Under the pieces are notes generated by a model. The model was not told where the DNA came from. It saw nothing but the letters and a program-made list of their open reading frames with translations, and ran no database searches. The position numbers and the translations under genes are program-made. From assembly GCA_030603265.1 (NCBI GenBank), contig JAUVYD010000027.1, positions 1-9,834 on the forward strand: a stretch of 9,834 nucleotides of DNA. The letters are read 5' to 3'. This document shows, piece after piece, positions 1 to 5,601 of the stretch. This DNA is from Dehalococcoidia bacterium. Lineage in GTDB: Bacteria; Chloroflexota; Dehalococcoidia; GIF9; AB-539-J10. Within the stretch, counting starts at the first letter, position 1; the number at the start of each line of letters is the position of its first letter.

Positions 1-75
1 GACCGGTACGAGGTGGTCGGAGGCAAGCTCAGAATCACAGGGGCGGGCAAGGTGCTCTGGTTCACAGAGGAGTAG
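1..75 (+). CDS. C-terminal end of a META-domain lipoprotein (partial)
   Basis: Only the last 24 codons and the TAG stop (73-75) lie in the window. The visible peptide begins DRYEVVGGKLRITG and ends LWFTEE. It lines up with the ends of the two complete lipoproteins that follow, which have SYEVKGDELTI and SYAVDGDTLTI at the same place, followed by a short hydrophobic strand. That pattern (aromatic, E/A-V, Gly, K/T-L-x-I) is the closing hairpin of the META/HslJ domain. It is therefore most likely a third member of a tandem lipoprotein family, lying 47 bases before the next start and probably co-transcribed. Its N-terminus is outside the window, so a signal peptide cannot be confirmed. Confidence 0.6.
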   Translation, partial: DRYEVVGGKLRITGAGKVLWFTEE

Positions 76-122
76 AGACTGTCGGCCACAAGAAGCGATC
101 GATGCCCCGAAGGAGTAGACAG

Positions 123-563
123 GTGAGCACAGGGAGACTGCTGCCGGTCGCGGTGCTTGTGGGCGCCGCGCTTCTTGCGCTGCCCGGGTGCGCCGCAGGC
201 GGCTCTGAGCTGGACGATACGTCCTGGGAACTGGAATCATACGGCCCGCCCGGGGAACTCATTCCCGCAATTGAGGGCACCGATGTGACCCTCGTGTTCA
301 ACAGTTTCGAGGAAAAAGTCAGGGGCTTCGGCGGCTTCAGCTGTTTCTTCGGCCCGTACGAGATGAAGGGCGATTCGCTCACCATCGGCGCAGTCCAGTG
401 CACGGAATCGGGCGTCCGGGAAGAAGCCGTGCTGGAACAGGAGCGCGCATACCTGGCAGCACTCGTGGAGGCGGAGAGCTACGAGGTCAAGGGCGACGAA
501 CTGACGATTGACTGCGGGAACATCACGCTCGTCTATCAGAGAGCAGGGGAACTGGGCAGCTAG
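123..563 (+). CDS. META/HslJ-like lipoprotein, copy 1
   Basis: Predicted 146-residue exported lipoprotein. A hydrophobic signal segment (about residues 5-20) ends in a lipobox ALPGC with the lipidated Cys at residue 23. Proline before the Gly is unusual but tolerated. The mature part starts CAAGGSELDDTSWELESYG, the opening TSW strand typical of META domains (HslJ family). Then come a GGFSCFFGPYE stretch where the family has GGCNxYxGxY, LTIGAVQCT, and EQERAYLAALVEAESYEVKGDELTI. The frame is open from ATG 102, but GTG 123 is preferred. An AAGGAG at about 110-115 sits 7 bases before it, and it places the lipid Cys at residue 23 exactly as in the next gene. META proteins are envelope proteins linked in some bacteria to novobiocin resistance or heat-shock response; no precise role can be assigned here. 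Confidence 0.8.
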   Translation: MSTGRLLPVAVLVGAALLALPGCAAGGSELDDTSWELESYGPPGELIPAIEGTDVTLVFNSFEEKVRGFGGFSCFFGPYEMKGDSLTIGAVQCTESGVREEAVLEQERAYLAALVEAESYEVKGDELTIDCGNITLVYQRAGELGS

Positions 564-647
564 CGCGCGGCAGACCCGCACCGGTGGATTCGGCGCCGAA
601 GACGCTGATGCCGGCACAACAGGGCGCGGCTCGACAGAGATGAAGAG

Positions 648-1076
648 GTGAAGGCACGGGCATCATTGTTTCTCGCGGCGCTCCTGTGCGCTTCAATTCC
701 TGCGTTGCCCGGATGCGCCGCGGGCGGCTCTGAGCTTGAAGATACGTCCTGGGTCATGGTGCTCGATGACGCACCTGAAGGCGCTGAATCCCTGCTCGGC
801 CCCACCGAGATACGCATCAAGTTCAGTTCGGCCTCCGAAGGCGTGGTCACGGGTTCCTACGCATTGAACAAGTACGAGGGCCACTACGAGGTGGACGGCG
901 ACTCCCTGACCATCACCGACGTCTGCTGGACCACGATGGCCTGCCAGGCCGAGGGCGGAATGGACGAGGAGCAGCAGTACCTCTTCACCCTCATGGAGGC
1001 AGAGAGCTACGCAGTGGACGGCGACACGCTTACCATCAACTCGGGGAATGAGGTGCTGATGTTCGGGAGAGGCTGA
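648..1076 (+). CDS. META/HslJ-like lipoprotein, copy 2
   Basis: Predicted 142-residue lipoprotein starting at GTG. The signal peptide MKARASLFLAALLCASIPA ends in the lipobox ALPGC (Cys 23). The mature start CAAGGSELEDTSW differs from copy 1 by one residue, and the DNA there is also nearly identical, so the two genes arose by tandem duplication. The rest has diverged: it keeps the META features GHYEVDGDSLTI, TTMACQAEGG, EEQQYLFTLMEAESYAVDGDTLTI and a final VLMFGRG strand. The TTMAC segment is closer to the canonical family than in copy 1. The ribosome binding site is weak (GAAGAG directly before the GTG). It follows copy 1 by 84 bases with no visible terminator, so a shared transcript is likely. 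Its stop codon TGA shares its last two bases with the inverted repeat of the transposase unit. Confidence 0.78.
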   Translation: MKARASLFLAALLCASIPALPGCAAGGSELEDTSWVMVLDDAPEGAESLLGPTEIRIKFSSASEGVVTGSYALNKYEGHYEVDGDSLTITDVCWTTMACQAEGGMDEEQQYLFTLMEAESYAVDGDTLTINSGNEVLMFGRG

Positions 1077-1100
1077 AATGCGGGGACACCATACTCATTT
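1075..1100 (-). repeat. REP-like inverted repeat, left copy
   Basis: Reverse complement, base for base over 26 positions, of the copy at 1936-1961. The core on this strand is GCGGGGACACCATACT, flanked by AAATG and CATTT, which pair with each other. It lies directly at the end of the second lipoprotein gene and could also act as its transcript 3' structure. Confidence 0.8.
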
Positions 1101-1237
1101 CCGTTCGTGAGAGCGTGCCCTCGCAGTCAATCGGTGTGTTCGGCATTCATGACCGCCCACCAGTACTGCACCACCATGAGAGTTGCCCCGGGGATTCCAC
1201 TCTGACCCCTTGACATACCTTCGCGCTCAAGCCCAAG

Positions 1238-1936
1238 ATGCCTGCCGTGGCACGGATTTCGAGAGCCGTCGTTCCAGGGTTCCCGCATCACATCACCCAA
1301 CGGGGAAACCGCCGACAACAGACCTTCTTCTCCGACGATGACTACGAAGCCTACATCGACCTGATGCACCAGTGGTGCACACACTACAACGTAGATATCT
1401 GGGGCTACTGCCTCATGCCGAATCATGTTCACCTGATTGCCGTTCCCGAGCATGAGCAGTCCCTGGCCCTGGCCATTGGCGAGGCCCATCGGAGATACAC
1501 ACGTCTCGTCAACTTCCGCGAAGGATGGCGCGGACATCTGTGGCAGGGCCGATTTGCCTCGTACGTCATGGGCGAACCGTACCTGCTGACCTGCATTCGC
1601 TACGTCGAGACAAACCCGGTGAGGGCGGCATTGGTGGCCACGCCGACACAGTGGCGATGGAGCAGCGCACACGCGCATGCCTCGCACCAGAGCGACCGGC
1701 TTGTGAACGTCAATCCCCTATTGAACCTGGTGGATTCAAGCTGGGACGACTTCCTGCGTGCGGAAACGTCCTTGGAGGAAGGCGACACGCTGCGCCGACA
1801 CGAACGCACGGGGCGCCCATTGGGGGATCCGGCGTTTGTCGACATCATGGAGAAAGAACTTGGACGCCTGCTGAGACCAAGCAAGGTGGGACGCAAACCA
1901 AGAAAAGCAACGCGTGGTCGACGAATTCAAAGCTAA
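1238..1936 (+). CDS. REP-associated tyrosine transposase (RAYT, Y1_Tnp)
   Basis: A 232-residue Y1/HUH single-strand transposase of the IS200-related RAYT branch, which nicks and joins REP hairpin DNA. Visible motifs in order: PGFPHHITQRGN (residues 13-24); the metal-binding HUH motif in MPNHVHLI (His63 and His65); the likely nucleophile Tyr87 in AHRRYTRLVN; GHLWQGRFAS (99-108); YVETNPVRAALV (122-133); WRWSSA (139-144); and the C-terminal TGRPLGDPAFVD with a basic RKPRKATRGRR tail. Length and motif order are those of an intact family member, with no frameshift. No good ribosome binding site precedes ATG 1238, so expression is probably low. The last codons (RRIQS, stop) lie in sequence repeated downstream at 1988-2003. 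Confidence 0.93.
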   Translation: MPAVARISRAVVPGFPHHITQRGNRRQQTFFSDDDYEAYIDLMHQWCTHYNVDIWGYCLMPNHVHLIAVPEHEQSLALAIGEAHRRYTRLVNFREGWRGHLWQGRFASYVMGEPYLLTCIRYVETNPVRAALVATPTQWRWSSAHAHASHQSDRLVNVNPLLNLVDSSWDDFLRAETSLEEGDTLRRHERTGRPLGDPAFVDIMEKELGRLLRPSKVGRKPRKATRGRRIQS

Positions 1937-1961
1937 AATGAGTATGGTGTCCCCGCATTTC
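1936..1961 (+). repeat. REP-like inverted repeat, right copy
   Basis: Perfect 26-base inverted match to 1075-1100. The ends AAATG/CATTT pair, with the core AGTATGGTGTCCCCG between them. The surrounding 42 bases (1921-1962) recur as a direct repeat at 1988-2029 with 37 of 42 identical, 67 bases apart. Confidence 0.8.
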
Positions 1962-2002
1962 CAGGGGTGGCAGGACTGAATCATGCCACGAATTCGAAGC
2001 TA

Positions 2003-2028
2003 GAATGAGTATGGTGGTCCCGCATTCC
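2003..2028 (+). repeat. Diverged third copy of the REP-like repeat
   Basis: Same orientation as the copy at 1936-1961, differing at four positions. The outermost pair changed together from A-T to G-C (2003 and 2027), so the hairpin ends GAATG/CATTC still pair. The other two changes turn TGTCCCC into TGGTCCC. The 15 bases before it repeat the end of the transposase gene (ACGAATTC then AAGCTA), so this is probably the right end of a second, lost transposase unit. Confidence 0.7.
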
Positions 2029-2143
2029 CACATGCCTCACCGCACCGTGACAAGAGTGGCTGCCCGCCTGACAATGGGATTGGCGAGTCACGCGATGTTG
2101 AGCGCCCGGCCCCCCAGGCACGCGCATCCAGTGTCTTGGGCAC

Positions 2144-2173
2144 TCGACCCGATTCCACAACGGAGTGTATACT
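2144..2173 (+). promoter_or_regulatory. Candidate promoter of the basic-protein/TIR-like pair
   Basis: TCGACC (2144-2149), 18 bases, then TATACT (2168-2173, five of six consensus bases). The predicted transcript would start near 2180, leaving only about ten leader bases that hold the GAGGTG binding site. The -35 match is modest. Confidence 0.35.
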
Positions 2174-2190
2174 CGAGTGAGGTGTAGAAC

Positions 2191-2562
2191 ATGGCTACAA
2201 GAGACTCTAAGAGTAGTCGGACGAGTCGAGCCTCAAGTAGGACTACCGGCAGTAGTAGGCCGCCTGCCCGGAGAAGTGGCGGCGCCCCCCGTGTTTCTTC
2301 GAGCACGCCGAAGACCCAGACGACCAAGAAACACCCTGTGAGAGCAAGCAAGTCGACCAAGCCTTCCACCGGGTCGAAGGCTACGTCGGGGGCTAAGCGG
2401 GGACAGGTGGTGGTGAAACCCAAGCCCGCATCCGTTCATGCCTCAGCCAAGGTCGGTGGAGTGGAGATAAAGAGTCCCAAGAAAGCTCCTAGCGTCGACC
2501 GAAGAACGATTCGCAAGGCGGTCAAGACCGTAGCGAACAAGCGTCAGGTCAAGCCGAGGTGA
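2191..2562 (+). CDS. Small, highly basic Ser/Lys/Arg-rich protein (unknown function)
   Basis: A 123-residue low-complexity protein, probably intrinsically disordered. Ser, Thr, Lys, Arg, Pro and Ala dominate, with clusters such as SSRTSRASSRTTGSSRPPAR near the N-terminus, KKHPVRASKSTKPS in the middle, and a more ordered-looking basic end (VDRRTIRKAVKTVANKRQVK). There are almost no acidic residues and no cysteines. This resembles histone-H1-like or nucleic-acid-binding tails, but no family can be named. The start is supported by GAGGTG (2179-2184) six bases before ATG. Its stop TGA (2560-2562) directly abuts the start of the next gene, so the two are surely co-expressed. Codon use (many AGT, AGG, ACG, AAG) differs from the C/G-ending codons of serA, suggesting acquisition from elsewhere. 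Confidence 0.65.
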   Translation: MATRDSKSSRTSRASSRTTGSSRPPARRSGGAPRVSSSTPKTQTTKKHPVRASKSTKPSTGSKATSGAKRGQVVVKPKPASVHASAKVGGVEIKSPKKAPSVDRRTIRKAVKTVANKRQVKPR

Positions 2563-3192
2563 GTGCTCTTGAGCGTGCCATCTGACTACGACGAGAGCGT
2601 CTTCATCAATTGCCCCTTCGACGACGAATACGCACCTCTTTCTCAGGCGATTGCATACACGGTCATGCGCTGTGGTTTCTATGCCCGCAGTGCACTCGAA
2701 GAGCGATTTTCTGAGAACCGCTTGACTACCATTGTGCGGTTGATTGGCACATGCAAGTATGGAATCCATGACCTCTCGAGGACTGAACTGAGTGAGAGTG
2801 GATTGCCACGCTTCAATATGCCCTTCGAACTTGGCCTGTTTGTTGGTGCTGCCCGTCTCGGGAGAGGCTACCAAGCCAAGAAGAAGTGGCTCGTTCTCGA
2901 CTCCAATTCCTACCGCTATCAGCAGTTCATATCCGACATAGCCGGTCAGGACTTGGCGGCTCACGGTGACGACCCATTGCGGGCAGTCACTCTGGTCCGC
3001 GACTGGCTTCAGTCGGTTACCGGAAAACAGCTGCCAAGTGGCTCCCATATCTTTCGGTCGTACCAAGAGCTGCTACCGAACTTGGACGATATCTGTCTCC
3101 GGGCGAAACTCGATAGCCAGCACCTCACATTCCGTGACTTCACGAATGTGGCTTTCTGGTGGATCGAGACAACCGGGGAATCTGGACTGTAG
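2563..3192 (+). CDS. Uncharacterised protein with TIR/deoxyribosyltransferase-like motifs
   Basis: A 209-residue protein, not assigned to a named family. Visible blocks: YDESVFINCPFDDEY (residues 9-23), a first strand plus acidic loop; YGIHDLSR (66-73); RFNMPFELGLFVGA (83-96) with Glu89; KKWLVLD (107-113); YRYQQFISDIAGQD (117-130); and VRDWL (145-149). The order strand-loop, D-L-S, then F-E-L-G-x-x-x-G resembles the NAD/nucleoside-cleaving TIR and nucleoside 2-deoxyribosyltransferase superfamily, where the Glu is catalytic. This is an inference from motif shape. From memory, proteins with the GIHDLSR/FNMPFELG pattern recur in many bacteria as hypotheticals. The first possible start is GTG 2563, touching the preceding TGA; TTG 2569 and GTG 2575 are better spaced from GAGGTGAG (2556-2563). 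Base composition is less GC-rich than serA. Confidence 0.75.
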   Translation: MLLSVPSDYDESVFINCPFDDEYAPLSQAIAYTVMRCGFYARSALEERFSENRLTTIVRLIGTCKYGIHDLSRTELSESGLPRFNMPFELGLFVGAARLGRGYQAKKKWLVLDSNSYRYQQFISDIAGQDLAAHGDDPLRAVTLVRDWLQSVTGKQLPSGSHIFRSYQELLPNLDDICLRAKLDSQHLTFRDFTNVAFWWIETTGESGL

Positions 3193-3306
3193 CCGGAAAT
3201 GCGGCCCTCCGTGGAACTCAATACTAAGAAATTCGTGCGATCACTTCTTGCGCACGCCATAGCGCAGCCTCTCTAGCGCTCGAAACATGCTGGCACATCG
3301 TACACT

Positions 3307-3350
3307 GTTGAGGCGTGGCCGCGGCTAGGTGGCGTCGCCGCGGCCCCAAC
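3307..3350. other. GC-rich hairpin between convergent genes
   Basis: GGCCGCGGC (3317-3325) and GCCGCGGCC (3337-3345) form a perfect nine-pair stem with an 11-base loop. GTTG (3307-3310) and CAAC (3347-3350) can pair outside it. It sits between the ends of the TIR-like gene and the opposing GIY-YIG gene, where a two-way transcript end would be useful. Neither strand has a T tract after it, so it is not a standard intrinsic terminator. Confidence 0.5.
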
Positions 3351-3365
3351 TTCGCGTACTACGTA

Positions 3366-3605
3366 CTAGGTCTTGTTGTACTTCGGACCATGACCCGAAT
3401 GACCACTCTTGTACCGGTCAATCGCGTCTAGCTCCCACTTCTCGGCAGTGCCCCGCGTGACACGAGGCCCCTGGATCGCCATGCGGTCGAAGACCTTGTC
3501 GGCCGAATGCTCACCTTCGCGTCGCCCAGGGTCATCCGTGATGCCAACATAGACTGTGCGATGCCCTTGCCTTAGGATGTACCGGTAGGTGTCGCGTGTT
3601 CCCAT
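3366..3605 (-). CDS. Small standalone GIY-YIG nuclease domain protein
   Basis: A 79-residue protein consisting of little more than one GIY-YIG domain, a fold that cuts DNA with a Tyr/Arg/Glu/metal site. Visible elements: TYRYILRQG (residues 6-14, the GIY strand), YVGITDDPGRR (19-29, the YIG strand and conserved Arg), EH (32-33), the Glu-bearing helix AEKWELDAIDRY (54-65) and the terminal KYN with Asn77. All expected catalytic positions appear present. The open frame reaches back to 3626, but ATG 3605 is preferred because GGAGGG lies seven bases before it. It has no DNA-binding partner domain, unlike homing enzymes or UvrC. It points toward the TIR-like gene and may belong to the same accessory island. 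Confidence 0.72.
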   Translation of the reverse strand: MGTRDTYRYILRQGHRTVYVGITDDPGRREGEHSADKVFDRMAIQGPRVTRGTAEKWELDAIDRYKSGHSGHGPKYNKT

Positions 3606-3708
3606 GTCAGTACCCTCCACATTCATTACTTGCCGCCGCGATGTCCAGTCCCTCGATAATCGCCTTCTTGCTGTTGTCCCCCCTCTAGCCGGGCTTTCCT
3701 GCGACTAT

Positions 3709-3737
3709 ATGTTGTGACACATCCTGAGACTTGTCAA
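3709..3737 (-). promoter_or_regulatory. Candidate promoter of the GIY-YIG gene
   Basis: On the minus strand, a perfect TTGACA (3737 down to 3732) is followed after 17 bases by CAACAT (3714-3709), a poor -10 match. An imperfect inverted repeat, ATGTTG against CAACAT, coincides with both elements and could be an operator. It lies about 105 bases upstream of the chosen start. Confidence 0.3.
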
Positions 3738-3833
3738 CATGTAGTGTGTAGGACTCTATTCCTGTCGCAGACTGCACCAGCCCGAGTCACAATCAGGTAA
3801 CTTCAGACCCCCTCCCCCCACCACCCCTGCGCG

Positions 3834-3842
3834 TGCCATAAT
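3834..3842 (+). promoter_or_regulatory. serA promoter, extended -10
   Basis: TG-C-CATAAT (3834-3842) is an extended -10 with five of six consensus bases. No -35 hexamer is present; the corresponding stretch is a run of C residues. The predicted transcript starts near 3849, giving a leader of about 65 bases before serA. Confidence 0.5.
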
Positions 3843-3914
3843 ACGACCCTGGCGTGGGGGCATGTGTGTCGGATGCGCCCGCGCATCAACCGCTACAACA
3901 AAGGAGCGCAGCAC

Positions 3915-5507
3915 ATGGAAGAGAGCACACCGAAGATTCTCGTTGCGGAGTCAATCGCCGAGGACGCGATTGAGATTCTGAAGACCGCCGGCCAGGTCGA
4001 CATCAAGAAGGGCCTGCCGCCCGAGGAGCTGAAGGCCATCCTCGGCGAGTATGACGCCCTCGTCGTCCGCTCGCAAACGAAGGTAACCGCCGACCTGCTT
4101 GAGGGCGGTACAAAGCTGCGCATCATCGGTCGCCCCGGCGTGGGCGTGGACAACATCGACGTCGCGGCCGCCTCCAGTCGCGGCATCATCGTCGTCAACT
4201 CGCCGCTCGGCAACACCGTCTCCACCGCCGAGCACAGCATCGCCATGATGATGTCACTCGCGCGCCACATACCGGTGGCGCACGGCGAGTTGAAGGGCGG
4301 CAAATGGAACCGCTCCCACAAGGGCATCGAACTGCGGAACAAGGTCCTCGGCGTCGTCGGCCTCGGCAAGATAGGCACGCAGGTGGCCGAGATGGCCCGC
4401 GGGCTCAAGATGAACGTCGTCGCCTACGACCCGTTCGTCTCACAGGAGATGGCGGACCGCCTTGGCGTGGCGATGGTGGAGCTTGACGACCTGCTGAAGC
4501 AGGCCGACTTCGTCACGCTGCACCTGCCACTGACCCCCAACACGGAGAAGCTCATCGACACATCGAAGCTCGCACTGATGAAGAAGAGCGCGATGCTCAT
4601 CAACTGCGCGCGCGGCAAGCTCGTGGACGAGCAGGCGCTCTACGACGCTCTCGAGGCGGGCACAATCGCAGGCGCCGCCGTCGATGTCTACAGCGCCGAG
4701 CCGGCCGTGGACAACATCATCGTCAAGAGCGACAAGGTCGTGGTCACGCCACACCTCGCCGCCTCCACAATCGAGGCCGAGCGCGGCGCCGGCACGGACG
4801 TAGCGAAGCAGGTGAGGGACGTGCTGCAGGGCCTTCCACCGGCAACGCCGGTCAATGCACCCATCATCCCGCCCGAACACATGGCGCTGCTCAGCCCGTT
4901 CATGGACGTCGCCTCGAAGCTCGGCCAGATAGCCTCAGGGATGATGCAAGGCCAGGCCAGGGGGCTGACAATCCACTGCCAGGGCGAGATAGCCACGGTC
5001 AGCACCGAGCCTCTCAAGGTGGAGGTGCTCAACGCGCTGCTCGGCACAGCCACCGAAGAGCGCATCACCATCACGAACGCCGACGCGGTGGCAAAGGGCC
5101 GCGGCCTGCGGCTCAAGGAGGAGAAGGACCCGAACACGGACACCTACGCCAGCTCGCTCACACTCGAGGTGACAACCACGAAGGGCACGACCGCCGTATC
5201 AGGCACGTCCCTCCACGGCCGTGCCTACCTCACGCGCGTGAATGACTACCCTCTGCAGATAGAGCCGCTGGACGTCTGCATGCTCTTCACCGAGCACAGG
5301 GACCAGCCCGGCATGATAGGCCACGTGGGCACCGTGATGGGCAGCAACGGCATCAACATCTCACAGATGCAGGTAAGCCTCGGCGCGCACCCGGGCGGCA
5401 CCGCCATGATGGCGCTCTGCCTCGGCTCCGAGCTGCCGGACAAGGTCTACAAGCAGGTCCTCGCCATCGACGGTATGCTCAAGGCCAAAGTAGTCATACT
5501 TCAATAG
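3915..5507 (+). CDS. serA: D-3-phosphoglycerate dehydrogenase
   Basis: Cytoplasmic enzyme that oxidises 3-phosphoglycerate to 3-phosphohydroxypyruvate with NAD, the first step of the phosphorylated serine pathway. It has 530 residues, the usual length of the long SerA type. In order: an N-terminal substrate domain with GRPGVGVDNID (72-82); the NAD fold with GVVGLGKIGTQVA (146-158) and the ribose-binding Asp172; catalytic Arg233 (NCARGKLVD), Glu262 (SAEP) and His280 (TPHLAAST); an intervening ASB-type domain (about 315-450); and a C-terminal ACT domain (about 453-530, HRDQPGMIGHVG), the usual site of serine feedback. The open frame extends back to ATG 3864, but AAGGAG (3901-3906) lies eight bases before ATG 3915, and the extra 17 residues look unlike protein. 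It forms its own transcription unit, with a promoter upstream and a terminator just after. Confidence 0.97.
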   Translation: MEESTPKILVAESIAEDAIEILKTAGQVDIKKGLPPEELKAILGEYDALVVRSQTKVTADLLEGGTKLRIIGRPGVGVDNIDVAAASSRGIIVVNSPLGNTVSTAEHSIAMMMSLARHIPVAHGELKGGKWNRSHKGIELRNKVLGVVGLGKIGTQVAEMARGLKMNVVAYDPFVSQEMADRLGVAMVELDDLLKQADFVTLHLPLTPNTEKLIDTSKLALMKKSAMLINCARGKLVDEQALYDALEAGTIAGAAVDVYSAEPAVDNIIVKSDKVVVTPHLAASTIEAERGAGTDVAKQVRDVLQGLPPATPVNAPIIPPEHMALLSPFMDVASKLGQIASGMMQGQARGLTIHCQGEIATVSTEPLKVEVLNALLGTATEERITITNADAVAKGRGLRLKEEKDPNTDTYASSLTLEVTTTKGTTAVSGTSLHGRAYLTRVNDYPLQIEPLDVCMLFTEHRDQPGMIGHVGTVMGSNGINISQMQVSLGAHPGGTAMMALCLGSELPDKVYKQVLAIDGMLKAKVVILQ

Positions 5508-5528
5508 TCCTCCCTCGAAAACCGCTCG

Positions 5529-5560
5529 CAGGGGTGCCTTGACGGCACCCCTGTTGCTTT
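5529..5560 (+). terminator. Intrinsic terminator after serA
   Basis: A perfect ten-pair stem CAGGGGTGCC (5529-5538) / GGCACCCCTG (5544-5553) with loop TTGAC, followed by the T-rich TTGCTTT. It lies 22 bases past the serA stop. Confidence 0.88.
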
Positions 5561-5601
5561 CTATGCTTGTCACTCTCACCCGCTGAGGAGGAGGTCAGGC
5601 A

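Larger units (their letters stand above)
1075..1961 (+). mobile_element. RAYT/REP transposase unit bounded by perfect inverted repeats
   Basis: An 887-base unit that begins and ends with a perfect 26-base inverted repeat (1075-1100 and 1936-1961) and contains one Y1-type transposase gene. The left boundary lies within the stop codon of the preceding lipoprotein gene; the right boundary begins at the last base of the transposase stop codon. No target-site duplication is visible, as expected for HUH (Y1) enzymes, which insert without one. About 137 bases between the left repeat and the gene have no recognisable content. It is unclear whether the whole unit still moves or whether it is a domesticated RAYT with its REP partners. 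Confidence 0.6.
3606..3914. other. Divergent intergenic region between the GIY-YIG gene and serA
   Basis: No gene is visible. It holds a candidate promoter for the GIY-YIG gene, an imperfect inverted repeat (ATGTTG at 3709-3714, CAACAT at 3735-3740), a C-rich tract (3807-3828) and the serA promoter with its leader. It appears to be the boundary between the accessory island and the housekeeping serA unit. Confidence 0.6.

Noticed and set aside
1210..1215. TTGACA just upstream of the transposase gene
   Set aside because: No -10 can fit before the start codon at 1238; a 17-base spacer would put it on the start codon itself.
2005..2187. Open frame of 60 codons after the third repeat
   Set aside because: It starts inside the repeat, has no binding site and a composition unlike a protein (many Pro, His, Arg); the promoter and leader of the next gene occupy its end.
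3195..3240. GAAATGCGG followed by AATACT, resembling another degenerate transposase repeat
   Set aside because: Only the first nine bases match; the core and the opposite end do not align without several gaps.
3307..3350. Integron attC-like site (GTTG and CAAC ends around a hairpin)
   Set aside because: An attC site begins with the RYYYAAC end and finishes with GTTRRRY; here the order is reversed, and there is no integrase or cassette.
3893..5143. Several long open frames on the minus strand within serA
   Set aside because: They are antisense shadows caused by the GC-rich third positions of serA; no binding sites or recognisable domains.
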